A DNA stretch of 39,231 nucleotides from Candidatus Pacearchaeota archaeon. GTDB lineage: Archaea; Nanobdellota; Nanobdellia; Pacearchaeales; GW2011-AR1. Where the stretch lies: the NCBI GenBank assembly GCA_017608705.1, contig JAFCFJ010000012.1:1-39231 (forward strand). Direction: 5' to 3'. Below are positions 8,233-16,019 of this stretch, piece by piece; position 1 is the stretch's first letter, and each line of letters begins with the position of its first letter. Below the pieces are notes generated by a model. That model saw only the letters and a list, made by a program, of their open reading frames with translations. It ran no database searches and had not been told where the DNA came from. A program made the translations under genes and the position numbers.

Positions 8233-8716
8233 TCCTGCCTCTTTTTTTCTTGCTCTCGTTTCCTTTTTTACTTTTATTATTTTCTTTTTTCTTCTTTCCT
8301 TCCTTCTCTTTCTCTGCTTTCTGCTTTATGCTTGAAATAAGCAATCGCAGTTTTCTGTTTTCAAAGTAGAGTGTTTTGGCTATTTCATCATACTTGTGCA
8401 GTCTTGCAATTATCTCATTAAGAAAATCTGTCAGTTCAAAATTTTTCAACATGGTTTCTTGTGGATCTATTACCTCTATATGTGACGGCATATACTTAAA
8501 GATCACATTTGCGAGCTCTTGTATCGTATCGACCTGTGCCTCTATCTCAGCAAAAGTTGTGAAAAGCCCGCCTTCTCGAGATTTTGGTTCGTGTATTTTC
8601 TTATCCAAAACCTTTACTCCTTTTTCTTCCTCTAATTTTTCGACAACCTTGTTCAGCTGTTCGACTATGAAATTTGCAGGCCTTCCAAGAATCTCTATTA
8701 TGAATGAAACATGCAT
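8222..8716 (-). CDS. Conserved archaeal protein of unknown function with Lys-rich tail
   Basis: A 164-residue protein. The first 125 residues look like a compact conserved domain (MHVSFIIEILGRP, KIHEPKSREGGLFTTFAEIEAQVD, IFKYMPSHIEVIDPQE, LNEIIARLHKYDEIAK). I recall similar proteins in DPANN genomes but know no assigned function. The last 35-40 residues are a low-complexity Lys-rich tail. It is one base from the preceding fragment (8718-9131) and probably in its operon. No signal peptide or membrane segment is present, so it is likely cytosolic; the tail suggests nucleic-acid or ribosome contact, as an inference. Confidence 0.75.
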   Translation of the reverse strand: MHVSFIIEILGRPANFIVEQLNKVVEKLEEEKGVKVLDKKIHEPKSREGGLFTTFAEIEAQVDTIQELANVIFKYMPSHIEVIDPQETMLKNFELTDFLNEIIARLHKYDEIAKTLYFENRKLRLLISSIKQKAEKEKEGKKKKENNKSKKGNESKKKRGRKKK

Positions 8717-8717
8717 C

Positions 8718-9131
8718 TTATATCTTCCTTTTTGCCATCATCACAAGGACGAAAAGCAAAAAGGCAACAAACCAGTGGATTGCATGCCTTTTAATCTTTT
8801 CGCTTCCGGCTTCATATACAACATTTTCCTTTTTACTTGGCTTACTTTGGCCAAGTTTTATCACATTGCTTGTTTTTACAATTCTCTTTTTGTTTCGTTT
8901 TCTCTCTTCCGAGTCATTACCTTTTCCTTTCTCTTCATTGTCCCTTCTTGTGGGCTCGATTTCATGTTTATTTTTTTCATTGATCTCTTTCTTTTCTTCT
9001 TCTAGGTTTTCATCTATTTTTATGCTTTCTTCACCTGTTTTTCCTGACTTTTCGCTGGCCTCAACAACTATACTATAATTTTCTTCCGCAAGGATTTTTG
9101 TTGTACCTGTTTTTCTTATTTTTAATATCAA
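8718..9131 (-). pseudogene. C-terminal part of a frameshifted surface protein
   Basis: A 137-codon frame beginning with a TTG at 9131 that overlaps the stop of the upstream frame by four bases. It starts with a short beta-like stretch (ILKIRKTGTTKILAEENYSIVVE), then a long charged low-complexity stalk, and ends in a membrane helix (HWFVAFLLFVLVMM) with a basic tail. It has no export signal of its own. Together with the upstream frame it makes a complete layout: signal, Ig-like domain, stalk, anchor. One extra T in the four-T run at the junction would join the frames. Restart at TTG, programmed slippage and sequence error all remain possible. Confidence 0.6.
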
Positions 9132-9475
9132 AATTGCATTCCGATATAATTTTCTACTTTTAGCTTAATCGAGGTATCATTTCTTTCGGGAACTTTTATA
9201 GCATTTTTAACATAGTAGAAGGTTGAGCGCCATTTTCCTTCGCTGAATACTCTGCCAATTCTCTCGCCGTTGGTTCCGAGAACTTCTGTTTTTATGTCAT
9301 AGCTTCCATCTTCTACATCATTAAGCATTACATGAACAGTAAAATTCTCACCCACACGAACAAACACAGGTGAGTTGAATTTTACCGAGACAGCGCGAGC
9401 TGTATTCATGCATAGAAGAAAAAAGGCAATAGCTATCATGACCACATACCAGCTATTTCCTCGCCACATGGACAT
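9128..9475 (-). CDS. N-terminal part of a surface protein: signal peptide plus Ig-like domain
   Basis: A 115-residue frame with a signal peptide (MWRGNSWYVVMIAIAFFLLCMNTARA) and an Ig-like beta domain (FNSPVFVRVGENFTVHVMLNDVEDGSYDIKTEVLG). It stops abruptly after YIGMQF, in the middle of what should be a beta sandwich. The next frame carries the rest of the fold, a charged stalk and a membrane anchor. The start overlaps the AmrS gene by 40 bases. A later ATG at 9439 would give a neat ATGA overlap with the AmrS stop but a signal peptide without a positive N-terminus, so the start is uncertain. Confidence 0.6.
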   Translation of the reverse strand: MSMWRGNSWYVVMIAIAFFLLCMNTARAVSVKFNSPVFVRVGENFTVHVMLNDVEDGSYDIKTEVLGTNGERIGRVFSEGKWRSTFYYVKNAIKVPERNDTSIKLKVENYIGMQF

Positions 9476-10446
9476 CTTCCTTCAATAAGATTATTTTCAA
9501 TGATTTCGAAGCCAATACGTTTAATTATAGGCTTGCCACATCTTGGGCAATAGGTTGTGCTTCCTTCCTCATCTGGTATATTTCCGGTATAGACATAGTG
9601 GAAGCCATGGTCGAGTGCCATTTTTCTTGCTTTTTTCAGTGTTGCTATGCTAGTAGGCGGTAAGTGGTTCAGTTTGTAATATGGGTAGAAGGCTGTGAAA
9701 TGCAAAGGAACGTCATGGCCAAGATTTTCTTTTACCCATTCTATAAGCTTGCTTATTTGCTCATCACTATCGTTGAGCGTCGGAATTAGCAAATTTGTTA
9801 CCTCTACCCATACACCTTGTTGTTTGAGTAACTTCAATGTCTCCAGGATAGGGGCAAGTCTCGCGTGACAAATCTCCTCGTAAAATTCTGGCGATAAGCT
9901 TTTGAGGTCTATGTTCGCGCCATCTATATATTTGCATAACTCTTTGAGCGGTTCCTTGTTAATGAAACCATTGCTTACAATTATGTTCTTTATGTTTTCT
10001 TTCTTGGCGATTTTCGCTATATCTAGCATATACTCATAGAATATTGTTGGCTCTGTGTAGGTATAAGCTATTATCTTCGCGTTATTGAGCTTGGCATCAA
10101 GCACAACTTGTTCAGGTGTCATGTTCATGTGCGGAACATCATCAACATAGGCCTGGCTTATCTCAGCATTTTGGCAATGCTTGCATGCAAGATTGCAGCC
10201 GGTTGTGGCTATGCTAAAAGCTGCTTCGCCAGGCAAGAAATGGTAGAGGGGTTTTTTCTCTATAGGATCTATCGCTATACTACACGGCTTACCATAAACA
10301 ACGCTAACGAGTTTGCCGTTTTGGTTTTGCCTTGCTTTGCATTTTCCATATTCCCCTAGCTTGAGCACGCAGAAATGGGGGCATAGCTGACATTGCACAA
10401 CGCCTTTGTCAAGCTTTCTATAAAACATTGCCTCTTTTTCTTGCAT
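9436..10446 (-). CDS. amrS: AmmeMemoRadiSam system radical SAM enzyme (AmrS)
   Basis: About 336 residues from the ATG at 10446, preferred over 10497 because GGAG lies just upstream and the family normally begins close to MQEKEAMFYRKL. It carries the family N-terminal cysteines (CQLCPHFC...GKCKARQN), the radical SAM cluster C-N-L-A-C-K-H-C, an IDLKSL segment, and a C-terminal four-Cys zinc site (CPRCGKP...CPCGEE). The family is associated with AMMECR1 and Memo proteins in a modification system that remains poorly defined. Neither partner gene is in this window. The stop overlaps the next surface gene. Confidence 0.93.
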   Translation of the reverse strand: MQEKEAMFYRKLDKGVVQCQLCPHFCVLKLGEYGKCKARQNQNGKLVSVVYGKPCSIAIDPIEKKPLYHFLPGEAAFSIATTGCNLACKHCQNAEISQAYVDDVPHMNMTPEQVVLDAKLNNAKIIAYTYTEPTIFYEYMLDIAKIAKKENIKNIIVSNGFINKEPLKELCKYIDGANIDLKSLSPEFYEEICHARLAPILETLKLLKQQGVWVEVTNLLIPTLNDSDEQISKLIEWVKENLGHDVPLHFTAFYPYYKLNHLPPTSIATLKKARKMALDHGFHYVYTGNIPDEEGSTTYCPRCGKPIIKRIGFEIIENNLIEGRCPCGEEIAGMWS

Positions 10447-10528
10447 ACTCCAGAGAAGGGAAGCTATATTTTTATTTGTTTCTGCACGCATAAACAAAGG
10501 TTAAGAAAAAAGATGAAATCAGGAAACC

Positions 10529-10915
10529 TTATGTGAAAAGCTCACCGAATCTCTTTCCTTTTTCTCTCGCTCTTTCAATAGATATGGCAAGACCTTTCCC
10601 TGTTTTTTCCAAATATTTCGGCTCAATGAAAAACCAACCTTCTCTATTGAACCTTATCGCGATCAGAGGTTTGAGACCAAAGATCTCGCTGAACACAAGA
10701 AATTGCTCTATTTGTTTTGCATCCAGATAGCGTTTTTTGTTTTTGCTTGTTTTACACTCTATAGCATATTTCTTTCTACCCCTTCCGACAATCAAATCGC
10801 AAGGACTTTCTTCTGCTAAGCCACTCCCTGCTACCCTCACAGCACGCCATCCATTCTCATAGAAAAATTTCAATAGCTCGCGCTCAGCATTGATACCTTT
10901 TCTTCGGTTCGTCAT
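10529..10915 (-). CDS. hjc: Holliday junction resolvase Hjc
   Basis: A 128-residue archaeal Hjc-type resolvase of normal length. The nuclease core is visible in order: E11 in NAERELLK, the G-S-G motif near 30-32, D40 in CDLIVG, and E53/K55 in AIECKTS. It resolves four-way junctions during recombination as a dimer. Followed by amrS and preceded by a small histone-fold gene, all on the minus strand with short spacing. It appears complete. Confidence 0.95.
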   Translation of the reverse strand: MTNRRKGINAERELLKFFYENGWRAVRVAGSGLAEESPCDLIVGRGRKKYAIECKTSKNKKRYLDAKQIEQFLVFSEIFGLKPLIAIRFNREGWFFIEPKYLEKTGKGLAISIERAREKGKRFGELFT

Positions 10916-10930
10916 CCTGAAAAAAGCAAA

Positions 10931-11083
10931 TTAGAGGTCTCTTGCCTGCAATGTTCGCCTGCCATTAGCTTTGGCTCTCTCTGCAGCCTCAAGCAAAAGT
11001 TGCTCAACTTTCTTGTTCAATGCTTCGGCAACATCGCTTGCCACATTCAAATCCTTTACGACCTCTTTTATTTTGCTTTTCAC
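10931..11083 (-). CDS. Small single histone-fold protein (DUF1931-like)
   Basis: A 50-residue protein from a GTG at 11083. It begins VKSKIKEVVKDLNVASD, continues with a long central helix (VAEALNKKVEQLLLEAAERAK) and ends A-N-G-R-R-T-L-Q-A-R-D-L, the loop-strand-helix ending typical of histone folds. This matches the DUF1931 type, usually near 55-65 residues. The frame continues a little upstream with matching residues (PNLI) but no usual start codon. The GTG lies about 28 bases after a TATA box, so a leaderless GTG start is the best choice. It probably binds DNA or a histone partner. Confidence 0.72.
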   Translation of the reverse strand: MKSKIKEVVKDLNVASDVAEALNKKVEQLLLEAAERAKANGRRTLQARDL

Positions 11084-11104
11084 GATAAGGTTAGGAACAA
11101 GAGA

Positions 11105-11117
11105 GGATTTTTAAAGC
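11105..11117 (-). promoter_or_regulatory. TATA box of the small histone-fold gene
   Basis: On the minus strand the string GCTTTAAAAATCC is centred near 11111, about 28 bases before the GTG at 11083. This spacing decides the leaderless GTG start. Confidence 0.55.
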
Positions 11118-11151
11118 TTTTTACAAACTACACATTGCAGTAACAAGTGCA

Positions 11152-12684
11152 TTACTTTTTATCCCGACTTTTTTTTATTTTGTTTTCTTCTATTGCCTTC
11201 TCACCCTCTTCCTTCGGCCTCATGAATGGGAAGAGCAACACATCACGGATGCTTGCAGAATTCGTAAGCAACATTACAAGTCTGTCAATGCCAATGCCGA
11301 GGCCTCCTGCTGGTGGCATACCATACTCCATAGCTTCAACAAAATCTTTATCGTAAGGATGTGCTTCCTCGTCGCCTTTTCTCAGCATCCTTGCCTGCTC
11401 CTCGAAAAGTTTTCTTTGTTTTACCGGATCATTGAGTTCTGAATAGGCATTACCAAGCTCCATTCCTGCAACGAAAGGTTCGAACCTTTCTATCAGCCTT
11501 GTTTTGCCTTTTTGCCCTCGTTTTTCTTTACAGAGGGGTGTTGTTTCCGCAGGATAGTCCATGATGATGGTTGGCTTTATCAGCTTTGGCTCGACAAGCT
11601 CTTCGAAGATAGCGGAGATAAGCCACCCTCTTGAGTCATGCTTCGCTTCTATCCCTTTCTCCTTCATGAATTTTTTCAGCTCTTTGTCATCCATAGCCTC
11701 CACGTCAATGCCTACATATTTCTTTATTGCATCCCTCATGGTCAGTTTTTCCCATTTGCTCAAGTCAAGCTTTTGCCCTTGGTATTCTATCTTTGTTGTT
11801 CCGAGCACCTTTTTAGCCACATACTCTACAAGCTCTGTAAATAGCTGCATCATATCTTCATAGGTAGCATAGGCTTGATAGATTTCTATCTGCAAAAATT
11901 CTGGGTTATGTAGCCTGTCAATACCTTCATTACGGAAATCCTTACTGAACTCATAAACACGTTCAAGGCCTGCAATCAACAGTCTTTTGAGATATAGCTC
12001 ATTACTTATTCTCAAATAAAGCTTCATGTCAAGTGCATTAAGATGGGTAACAAAAGGCCTTGCTGCAGCTCCGCCATAGACACTTTGCAGTATCGGTGTC
12101 TCAACCTCAAGAAAGCCACGTGCGTTAAGAAATTCACGAATAGCATCAATAATCTTTGTCCGTTTGATAAAAACATCTTTTACTTCAGGATTCATGATTA
12201 GGTCGAGATATCGTTTCCTGTAACGTTCTTCTTTGTCTTGCAAGCCATGCCATTTTTCTGGCAACGGCCTTATGGCCTTTGCGAGTATCTCAACTTTTTT
12301 TGCAAGAACAGAGAGTTCGCCACGTTTCGTCCTTATGACCTCACCTCTTACCCCGATTATATCACCTGTATCGATATATCTCTTGAAAAACTCTAACATG
12401 TTGTTAGGTGTTTCGCCTTTTTGAAGCACAACCTGGATCTTACCGCTGGCATCCTGCAACACAGCAAAAATTATCTTACCGATATCTCTCACAACCATAA
12501 TTCTTCCTGCAATACTCGCTTCATAGCCACTTTTTTCTTCAGGCTTTAACTTAGAAAACTTAGCATGCAGTTCTGCTGCTTTATCTTTTTGTTCGAATTC
12601 GCAAGCGTAGGGCTCTATGCCCTGCTTTCTTAACTCCTCTATTTTTTTCAGCCTTTCTTTGATGATTTGTTCTTCTCTGCCCAT
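11152..12684 (-). CDS. lysS: Lysyl-tRNA synthetase, class II
   Basis: A 510-residue class II LysRS of the usual length. The N-terminal OB fold (IAGRIMVVRDIGKIIFAVLQDASG) binds the anticodon. The catalytic domain carries motif 1 near FLEVETPILQ, motif 2 in FRNEGIDRLHNPEF and motif 3 in GLGIGIDRLVML. It charges tRNA-Lys with lysine using ATP. Many euryarchaea use class I LysRS instead, so this is a lineage marker. It ends in a Lys-rich tail. It follows the acylphosphatase on the same strand with 34 bases between. It appears complete. Confidence 0.96.
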   Translation of the reverse strand: MGREEQIIKERLKKIEELRKQGIEPYACEFEQKDKAAELHAKFSKLKPEEKSGYEASIAGRIMVVRDIGKIIFAVLQDASGKIQVVLQKGETPNNMLEFFKRYIDTGDIIGVRGEVIRTKRGELSVLAKKVEILAKAIRPLPEKWHGLQDKEERYRKRYLDLIMNPEVKDVFIKRTKIIDAIREFLNARGFLEVETPILQSVYGGAAARPFVTHLNALDMKLYLRISNELYLKRLLIAGLERVYEFSKDFRNEGIDRLHNPEFLQIEIYQAYATYEDMMQLFTELVEYVAKKVLGTTKIEYQGQKLDLSKWEKLTMRDAIKKYVGIDVEAMDDKELKKFMKEKGIEAKHDSRGWLISAIFEELVEPKLIKPTIIMDYPAETTPLCKEKRGQKGKTRLIERFEPFVAGMELGNAYSELNDPVKQRKLFEEQARMLRKGDEEAHPYDKDFVEAMEYGMPPAGGLGIGIDRLVMLLTNSASIRDVLLFPFMRPKEEGEKAIEENKIKKSRDKK

Positions 12685-12718
12685 ACTGAAACCTTGGCGT
12701 AATAGTTTAAATATTTAT

Positions 12719-12994
12719 TCATATCCTCAAAATTTTGAACTCCTGAAACCCTTGAAAATGTTCTTCTTTTGTCTCAACTTTGTCTACTTTTGCAAACTTT
12801 GGTCCTTGTTTGCATAAATCTATCATTTTTTCCACAGCTTCGCTATTGCCTTCTAGCCATGCTTCAACCCTACCATCCGGCAAATTTCGCACATAACCTT
12901 TTATGCCAAGCCTATCTGCATTCTCTTTCACAAAGCTTCTGAAAAATACTCCTTGTACAGTTCCGCTTATGAAAACACGAACTGAGCGTTTCAT
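12719..12994 (-). CDS. acyP: Acylphosphatase
   Basis: A 91-residue protein of standard length with the full active site: the phosphate cradle GTVQGVFFR (R19 catalytic) and N37 in YVRNLPDGRVE. It hydrolyses acyl phosphates such as 1,3-bisphosphoglycerate or carbamoyl phosphate. Its ATG overlaps the stop of a 38-codon ORF (ATGA), which itself overlaps trmY, so the three are translationally coupled. Confidence 0.95.
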   Translation of the reverse strand: MKRSVRVFISGTVQGVFFRSFVKENADRLGIKGYVRNLPDGRVEAWLEGNSEAVEKMIDLCKQGPKFAKVDKVETKEEHFQGFQEFKILRI

Positions 12995-13107
12995 TTTTTC
13001 ACGAGCTTTGTTATAAGCACTTGGTGTTTTATTCTCTTACCTAGATAGGTTTTCAGAAGCATTAATATTCTTTCCTCATAGCTTTTGAAATTGATTTCAG
13101 TCAGCAT
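12991..13107 (-). CDS. 38-residue coupled small ORF
   Basis: The frame runs from an ATG at 13107 to a TGA at 12991-12993. Its start overlaps the trmY stop by 11 bases, and its stop overlaps the acylphosphatase ATG as ATGA, filling the gap exactly. The peptide (MLTEINFKSYEERILMLL... to ...VLITKLVKK) is basic and probably helical, with no signal peptide or membrane helix. Such tight double overlap is uncommon by chance in this otherwise spaced region. The family is not recognised. It could also be the remnant of a larger protein, since trmY itself has lost a block. Confidence 0.5.
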   Translation of the reverse strand: MLTEINFKSYEERILMLLKTYLGKRIKHQVLITKLVKK

Positions 13108-13582
13108 TTTCATAAGCTTGCTCTTCACGTCTGTCAAGCTCGTTATTCACGATAGCAACAACATGAGATGCAAAATAGATCTTTTTTCCTATTGAAATCT
13201 TTTTCGCTATCTTTTTTATTCTTTTCATCTCCTTCATCGGCAATCCTTCGTGGTCCCCGAGTAAAAACACAGCGTTCCTATCAATTGTTGCCTTTCTTAT
13301 ATCCTCACCACTTCTATCCAAAATATAAATTGTCTTGCCTTGCTGAACAAGTTCATCAATCAAACTTAGCAAACTTTTTTTCTCTATGGAGCAGCCAGGG
13401 AATACCTCCCGCTTTTCTCCTTTTTTATATTTGTAAAGCATACGCTTTATCAATCCTGCTACTGACAAGAAAAATGCTGCTATGACAACATGACATGCTA
13501 TATCAAGCCTGCCAGCTTTCATCAAATCTTTGAAATTGCCTGTGGTCCATGCCTTACCTGAAAAATATATGAATTCCCGCAT
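13097..13582 (-). CDS. trmY: tRNA (pseudouridine-54-N1)-methyltransferase TrmY, internally shortened
   Basis: A SPOUT methyltransferase recognised by MREFIYFSGKAWTTGNFKDLMKAGRLDI at the N-terminus, VFLLGDHEGLP (SAM-binding knot) and FASHVVAIVNNELDRR near the C-terminus. TrmY methylates pseudouridine 54 in the T-loop of tRNA. It is 161 residues, against about 195-205 for the family. The block that normally follows A-F-F-L-S (the second strand with its V-x-x-x-L-V-L-Y-G-x-P-x-P-P stretch) is absent; the sequence goes directly to AGLIKRMLYKY. The reading frame is kept. It is either a real core deletion that should damage the fold, or missing sequence near 13452-13466. Confidence 0.85.
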   Translation of the reverse strand: MREFIYFSGKAWTTGNFKDLMKAGRLDIACHVVIAAFFLSVAGLIKRMLYKYKKGEKREVFPGCSIEKKSLLSLIDELVQQGKTIYILDRSGEDIRKATIDRNAVFLLGDHEGLPMKEMKRIKKIAKKISIGKKIYFASHVVAIVNNELDRREEQAYENAD

Positions 13583-13630
13583 GCTTTTTTCAGCATATGA
13601 TATTTTAATTATTTTTCTGACCTCTACGAG

Positions 13631-14017
13631 CTACAGAACTCTTGTCAAACAATTCTTGGCCATGTTAGAATTAAGCTCATTCGCATATGTATAATATACT
13701 ACTATCTCATTTCCATATTTCTTTCTTAATTCATCAAGCGACTGCGATATCGGATATGGAAGCCCATTCACAATATCATTCGCATAGAAACCATCGTGAT
13801 GAAGCACTATAAAATACTGATAGTTTCGTGACGTGATGATACCCACCACACGGGCTTCTATTCCACATCTATCGATTATGCTTACAATCTCTGCATTTAT
13901 CTTTTCGAACTCAGCCACGCGCTCATTTCCATACTTCTGCCTGAATTCTCTTATTTTTTCATCTCTTCCTCTGATGATAATGCTTCTTATCTTACTTACA
14001 AGATCTTCATCATCCAT
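13631..14017 (-). CDS. Uncharacterised protein downstream of Cbf5
   Basis: 128 residues from the ATG at 14017, which follows the cbf5 stop by one base; the frame remains open further upstream but that part overlaps cbf5. The first half is helical and charged (VSKIRSIIIRGRDEKIREFRQKYGNERVAEFEKINAEIV). The second half is beta-rich (ARVVGIITSRNYQYFIVLHHDG) and ends with FRKKYGN-like and YYTYANE segments. No cysteine cluster, signal or membrane helix. Family not recognised. Co-transcription with cbf5 suggests an RNA-related role, but this is only context. Confidence 0.65.
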   Translation of the reverse strand: MDDEDLVSKIRSIIIRGRDEKIREFRQKYGNERVAEFEKINAEIVSIIDRCGIEARVVGIITSRNYQYFIVLHHDGFYANDIVNGLPYPISQSLDELRKKYGNEIVVYYTYANELNSNMAKNCLTRVL

Positions 14018-14018
14018 T

Positions 14019-14921
14019 TTATTTCCTGTGCAGGTCGGTAAGCACAAACTCTGGCCTTGCTACAACACGGCCTTCTTGCGTGACTCTTGCAACCTCTACA
14101 AATTTGTTTTTGGCAAACACTGCCACGTAGCTGTCCTTTTTTAATCTTTCTGCATCGCTTTTGTTACGCAGGAAATTGATGAAAAGCGGCAATCCTTTCT
14201 TAAGCCTTGGCATGCTCCATTCCCATACCTCCAGTACTGGTAAAATCCTTGCGATTATTTCTGCAGGCATGATGATCTCTCTTAGCTTGCTCTCATCTCC
14301 GAGTTTTTGCCATGCCTCAACAGCCTTGTCGAATTCATACAAATCAACTGCTGTATCCTCACTGAATATGCCTGCTTTTATTCGCCTTAGCTCTAGCATA
14401 TGCGCTCCTCCAATTCTCTCACCGAGATCATGCACGAGTTTCCTTATGTATGTACCGGCTTCAACCTCGGCTATGAACAGCACATCCTTGCCTTTCCTCT
14501 CCAAGATTTCAAATTTATACACGTGTCTCTCCCGCTCTTCGCGCTTAACACGGCTCCTTACTGGCGGCAATTGCTTTATTTTTCCAACGAAATTTTGCAT
14601 TTCAGACCTAAGCTTTTTATCACTCACCTCGCCGTGCAGACGCATTATTCCAACATAGCACTTGTCTTTCTTTATGAAATAACCGGTTAGCCTGCAAGCC
14701 CTGTTTAATGCTATAGGCAAAACACCTGTAACCTTTGGATCGAGTGTTCCGAAATGGCTTGTTTTTCTCAATCCCAATTTTTTCTTTACATATTCTGTTA
14801 CAGCGAAACTTGTAGGGCCAGAAGGTTTGTCTATATTTATTATGCCAAATTCGAGCAGATCTTCGATCTTTTTTTCTTCCCTCAGCTTTTCAATATCTAT
14901 TGTGGTAGACATCTTTCTCAT
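14019..14921 (-). CDS. cbf5: tRNA/rRNA pseudouridine synthase Cbf5 (TruB family)
   Basis: A 300-residue protein. The TruB catalytic loop H-F-G-T-L-D-P-K-V-T-G-V-L contains D61. The motif LPPVRSRVKRE and the GTYIRKLVHDLGE segment follow. A PUA domain occupies the last 80 residues (IIMPAEIIARILPVLEVWE onward). Cbf5 works with Nop10, Gar1 and L7Ae in H/ACA guide complexes, and alone at tRNA position 55. It lies between the eL31 gene and a small uncharacterised gene on one strand. An internal start at Met4 is equally possible. Confidence 0.95.
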   Translation of the reverse strand: MRKMSTTIDIEKLREEKKIEDLLEFGIINIDKPSGPTSFAVTEYVKKKLGLRKTSHFGTLDPKVTGVLPIALNRACRLTGYFIKKDKCYVGIMRLHGEVSDKKLRSEMQNFVGKIKQLPPVRSRVKREERERHVYKFEILERKGKDVLFIAEVEAGTYIRKLVHDLGERIGGAHMLELRRIKAGIFSEDTAVDLYEFDKAVEAWQKLGDESKLREIIMPAEIIARILPVLEVWEWSMPRLKKGLPLFINFLRNKSDAERLKKDSYVAVFAKNKFVEVARVTQEGRVVARPEFVLTDLHRK

Positions 14922-14958
14922 ATGTGCTATGGCTGTTACGAAGGAAGATTATAAAAAA

Positions 14959-15519
14959 TTAGTGTCGAGAAAGAGCTTTTCTCACAGGCTGTTTTCCTTT
15001 TTGTGCTGCTTTCTCTGCTTTTTCTATTTGCTTGCCTCCTTTCGCCTCTTGCTTGGCTATTTTTTCTTCGAGCTCCTCAACAGCTTTTTCTTTTTCCTCT
15101 ACCTCCCGCGCTTCTTTCTTGTCTTTCTCTATTTCTTCTTTAGTTTTTTCCTTTTCCTCTGCTTTTTCTTCCTTTGCTGCCTTTGCTTTGGCTTCATGTC
15201 TTCTCTTTTCCCTCTCTCTCGCATATTTTATCTTCTCTGGCATTTCTGCAAGTTCTACATAGACAGTTCCATCAGCATATTTTCTTGCTTTCACTTTTAT
15301 TTTTGCTGGCGGTTTTCTCGCGCCGCGAAACCATATTTCGTTGTTTAGCCATTTATCTATTTTCACTTTCGTCACGTCCCTGTTTTCAACTTTCATATGC
15401 CTTGCTATGAATTCCTTCAGCGCTTTCACAGCTTTTTTTGCACGCTTATATCTTGGCACGACTAGCCATGCTCTTCTTAGCCCTACAGTATATTCGCGCT
15501 CAAGAACAACTTCTGCCAT
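14959..15519 (-). CDS. rpl31e: Ribosomal protein eL31 with long charged C-terminal tail
   Basis: The first 90 residues are a normal eL31: REYTVGLRRAWLVVPRYKRAKKAVKALKEFIARHM, then VKIDKWLNNEIWFRGARKPPAKIKVK and a beta-hairpin (YADGTVYVELAEMPE). The protein is 186 residues, about twice the usual archaeal length. The extra 95 residues are a Lys/Glu/Ala-rich stretch likely to form a single helix or coiled coil, ending in a basic patch. eL31 sits near the exit tunnel, so the extension could reach factors there; that is an inference. Seven bases separate it from eL39 upstream. Confidence 0.92.
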   Translation of the reverse strand: MAEVVLEREYTVGLRRAWLVVPRYKRAKKAVKALKEFIARHMKVENRDVTKVKIDKWLNNEIWFRGARKPPAKIKVKARKYADGTVYVELAEMPEKIKYAREREKRRHEAKAKAAKEEKAEEKEKTKEEIEKDKKEAREVEEKEKAVEELEEKIAKQEAKGGKQIEKAEKAAQKGKQPVRKALSRH

Positions 15520-15526
15520 CTTACCC

Positions 15527-15730
15527 TCAGCCGAGATAGTCCTTCCTTATTTTTCTTGGCTTTATCTTGAGCTTGCGTGAACGCCAGTGCCTTCTTCTAT
15601 GCGTAATTGCCGAAGGATGTACTCTCTTGCCAATACCAAACTTGCGCAGGACAGCCCAGACAGGGGCCCACTTAACATGCCTGCCATGCTTTGCCAGCTT
15701 TACCTTCTTTGCAGTTCTGTTTTTTGGCAT
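15527..15730 (-). CDS. rpl39e: Ribosomal protein eL39
   Basis: A 67-residue, strongly basic protein. The core (KVKLAKHGRHVKWAPVWAVL ... HPSAITHRRRHWRSRKLKI) matches eL39, which lines the polypeptide exit tunnel. It is longer than the usual 50-51 residues by an inserted stretch around FGIGKRVHPSA and a basic C-terminal tail. It sits between PDCD5 and eL31 in the standard archaeal gene order. Confidence 0.92.
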   Translation of the reverse strand: MPKNRTAKKVKLAKHGRHVKWAPVWAVLRKFGIGKRVHPSAITHRRRHWRSRKLKIKPRKIRKDYLG

Positions 15731-15731
15731 T

Positions 15732-16019
15732 TTATTCTAACCTTTTCAATATTTGTTTGAATTCTTCATCGCTTATATTTTCTTTCAGTCCTGCTTTGAC
15801 AGCATGAGCGATTAGCGCTATGGCTTTTATTGCTTTTTCTGGATGTGTAAGTTTCAGCGCGCCGTAACGCTGTATAGCTTCTCTTGACATTTTTGTTTTT
15901 GCTATCCTTTCAAGCTCCTGTATTTCTGCCTGTAACTTTTCCTGTTCTTCTATTTCTTTGTATATATCTTCATTATCGGTGATGCCTGCTATATTGTTAT
16001 TATTGAAGTCTTGATTCAT
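15732..16019 (-). CDS. PDCD5-family DNA-binding protein
   Basis: A 95-residue protein with the PDCD5 pattern: a long charged helix (EEQEKLQAEIQELERIAKTKMSREAIQRYGALKLTHPEKA), then IALIAHAVKAG and the ending ISDEEFKQILKRL. Archaeal homologues are small DNA-binding proteins of unclear role, and the gene regularly sits between eS19 and eL39, as here. Its ATG overlaps the eS19 stop as ATGA. The first 15 residues are Asn-rich and divergent. Confidence 0.88.
   Translation of the reverse strand: MNQDFNNNNIAGITDNEDIYKEIEEQEKLQAEIQELERIAKTKMSREAIQRYGALKLTHPEKAIKAIALIAHAVKAGLKENISDEEFKQILKRLE

Noticed and set aside
14959-15250. Low-complexity Lys/Glu stretch in eL31 as a separate coiled-coil gene
   Set aside because: It is in frame with eL31 with no new start or ribosome binding site; treated as a tail.
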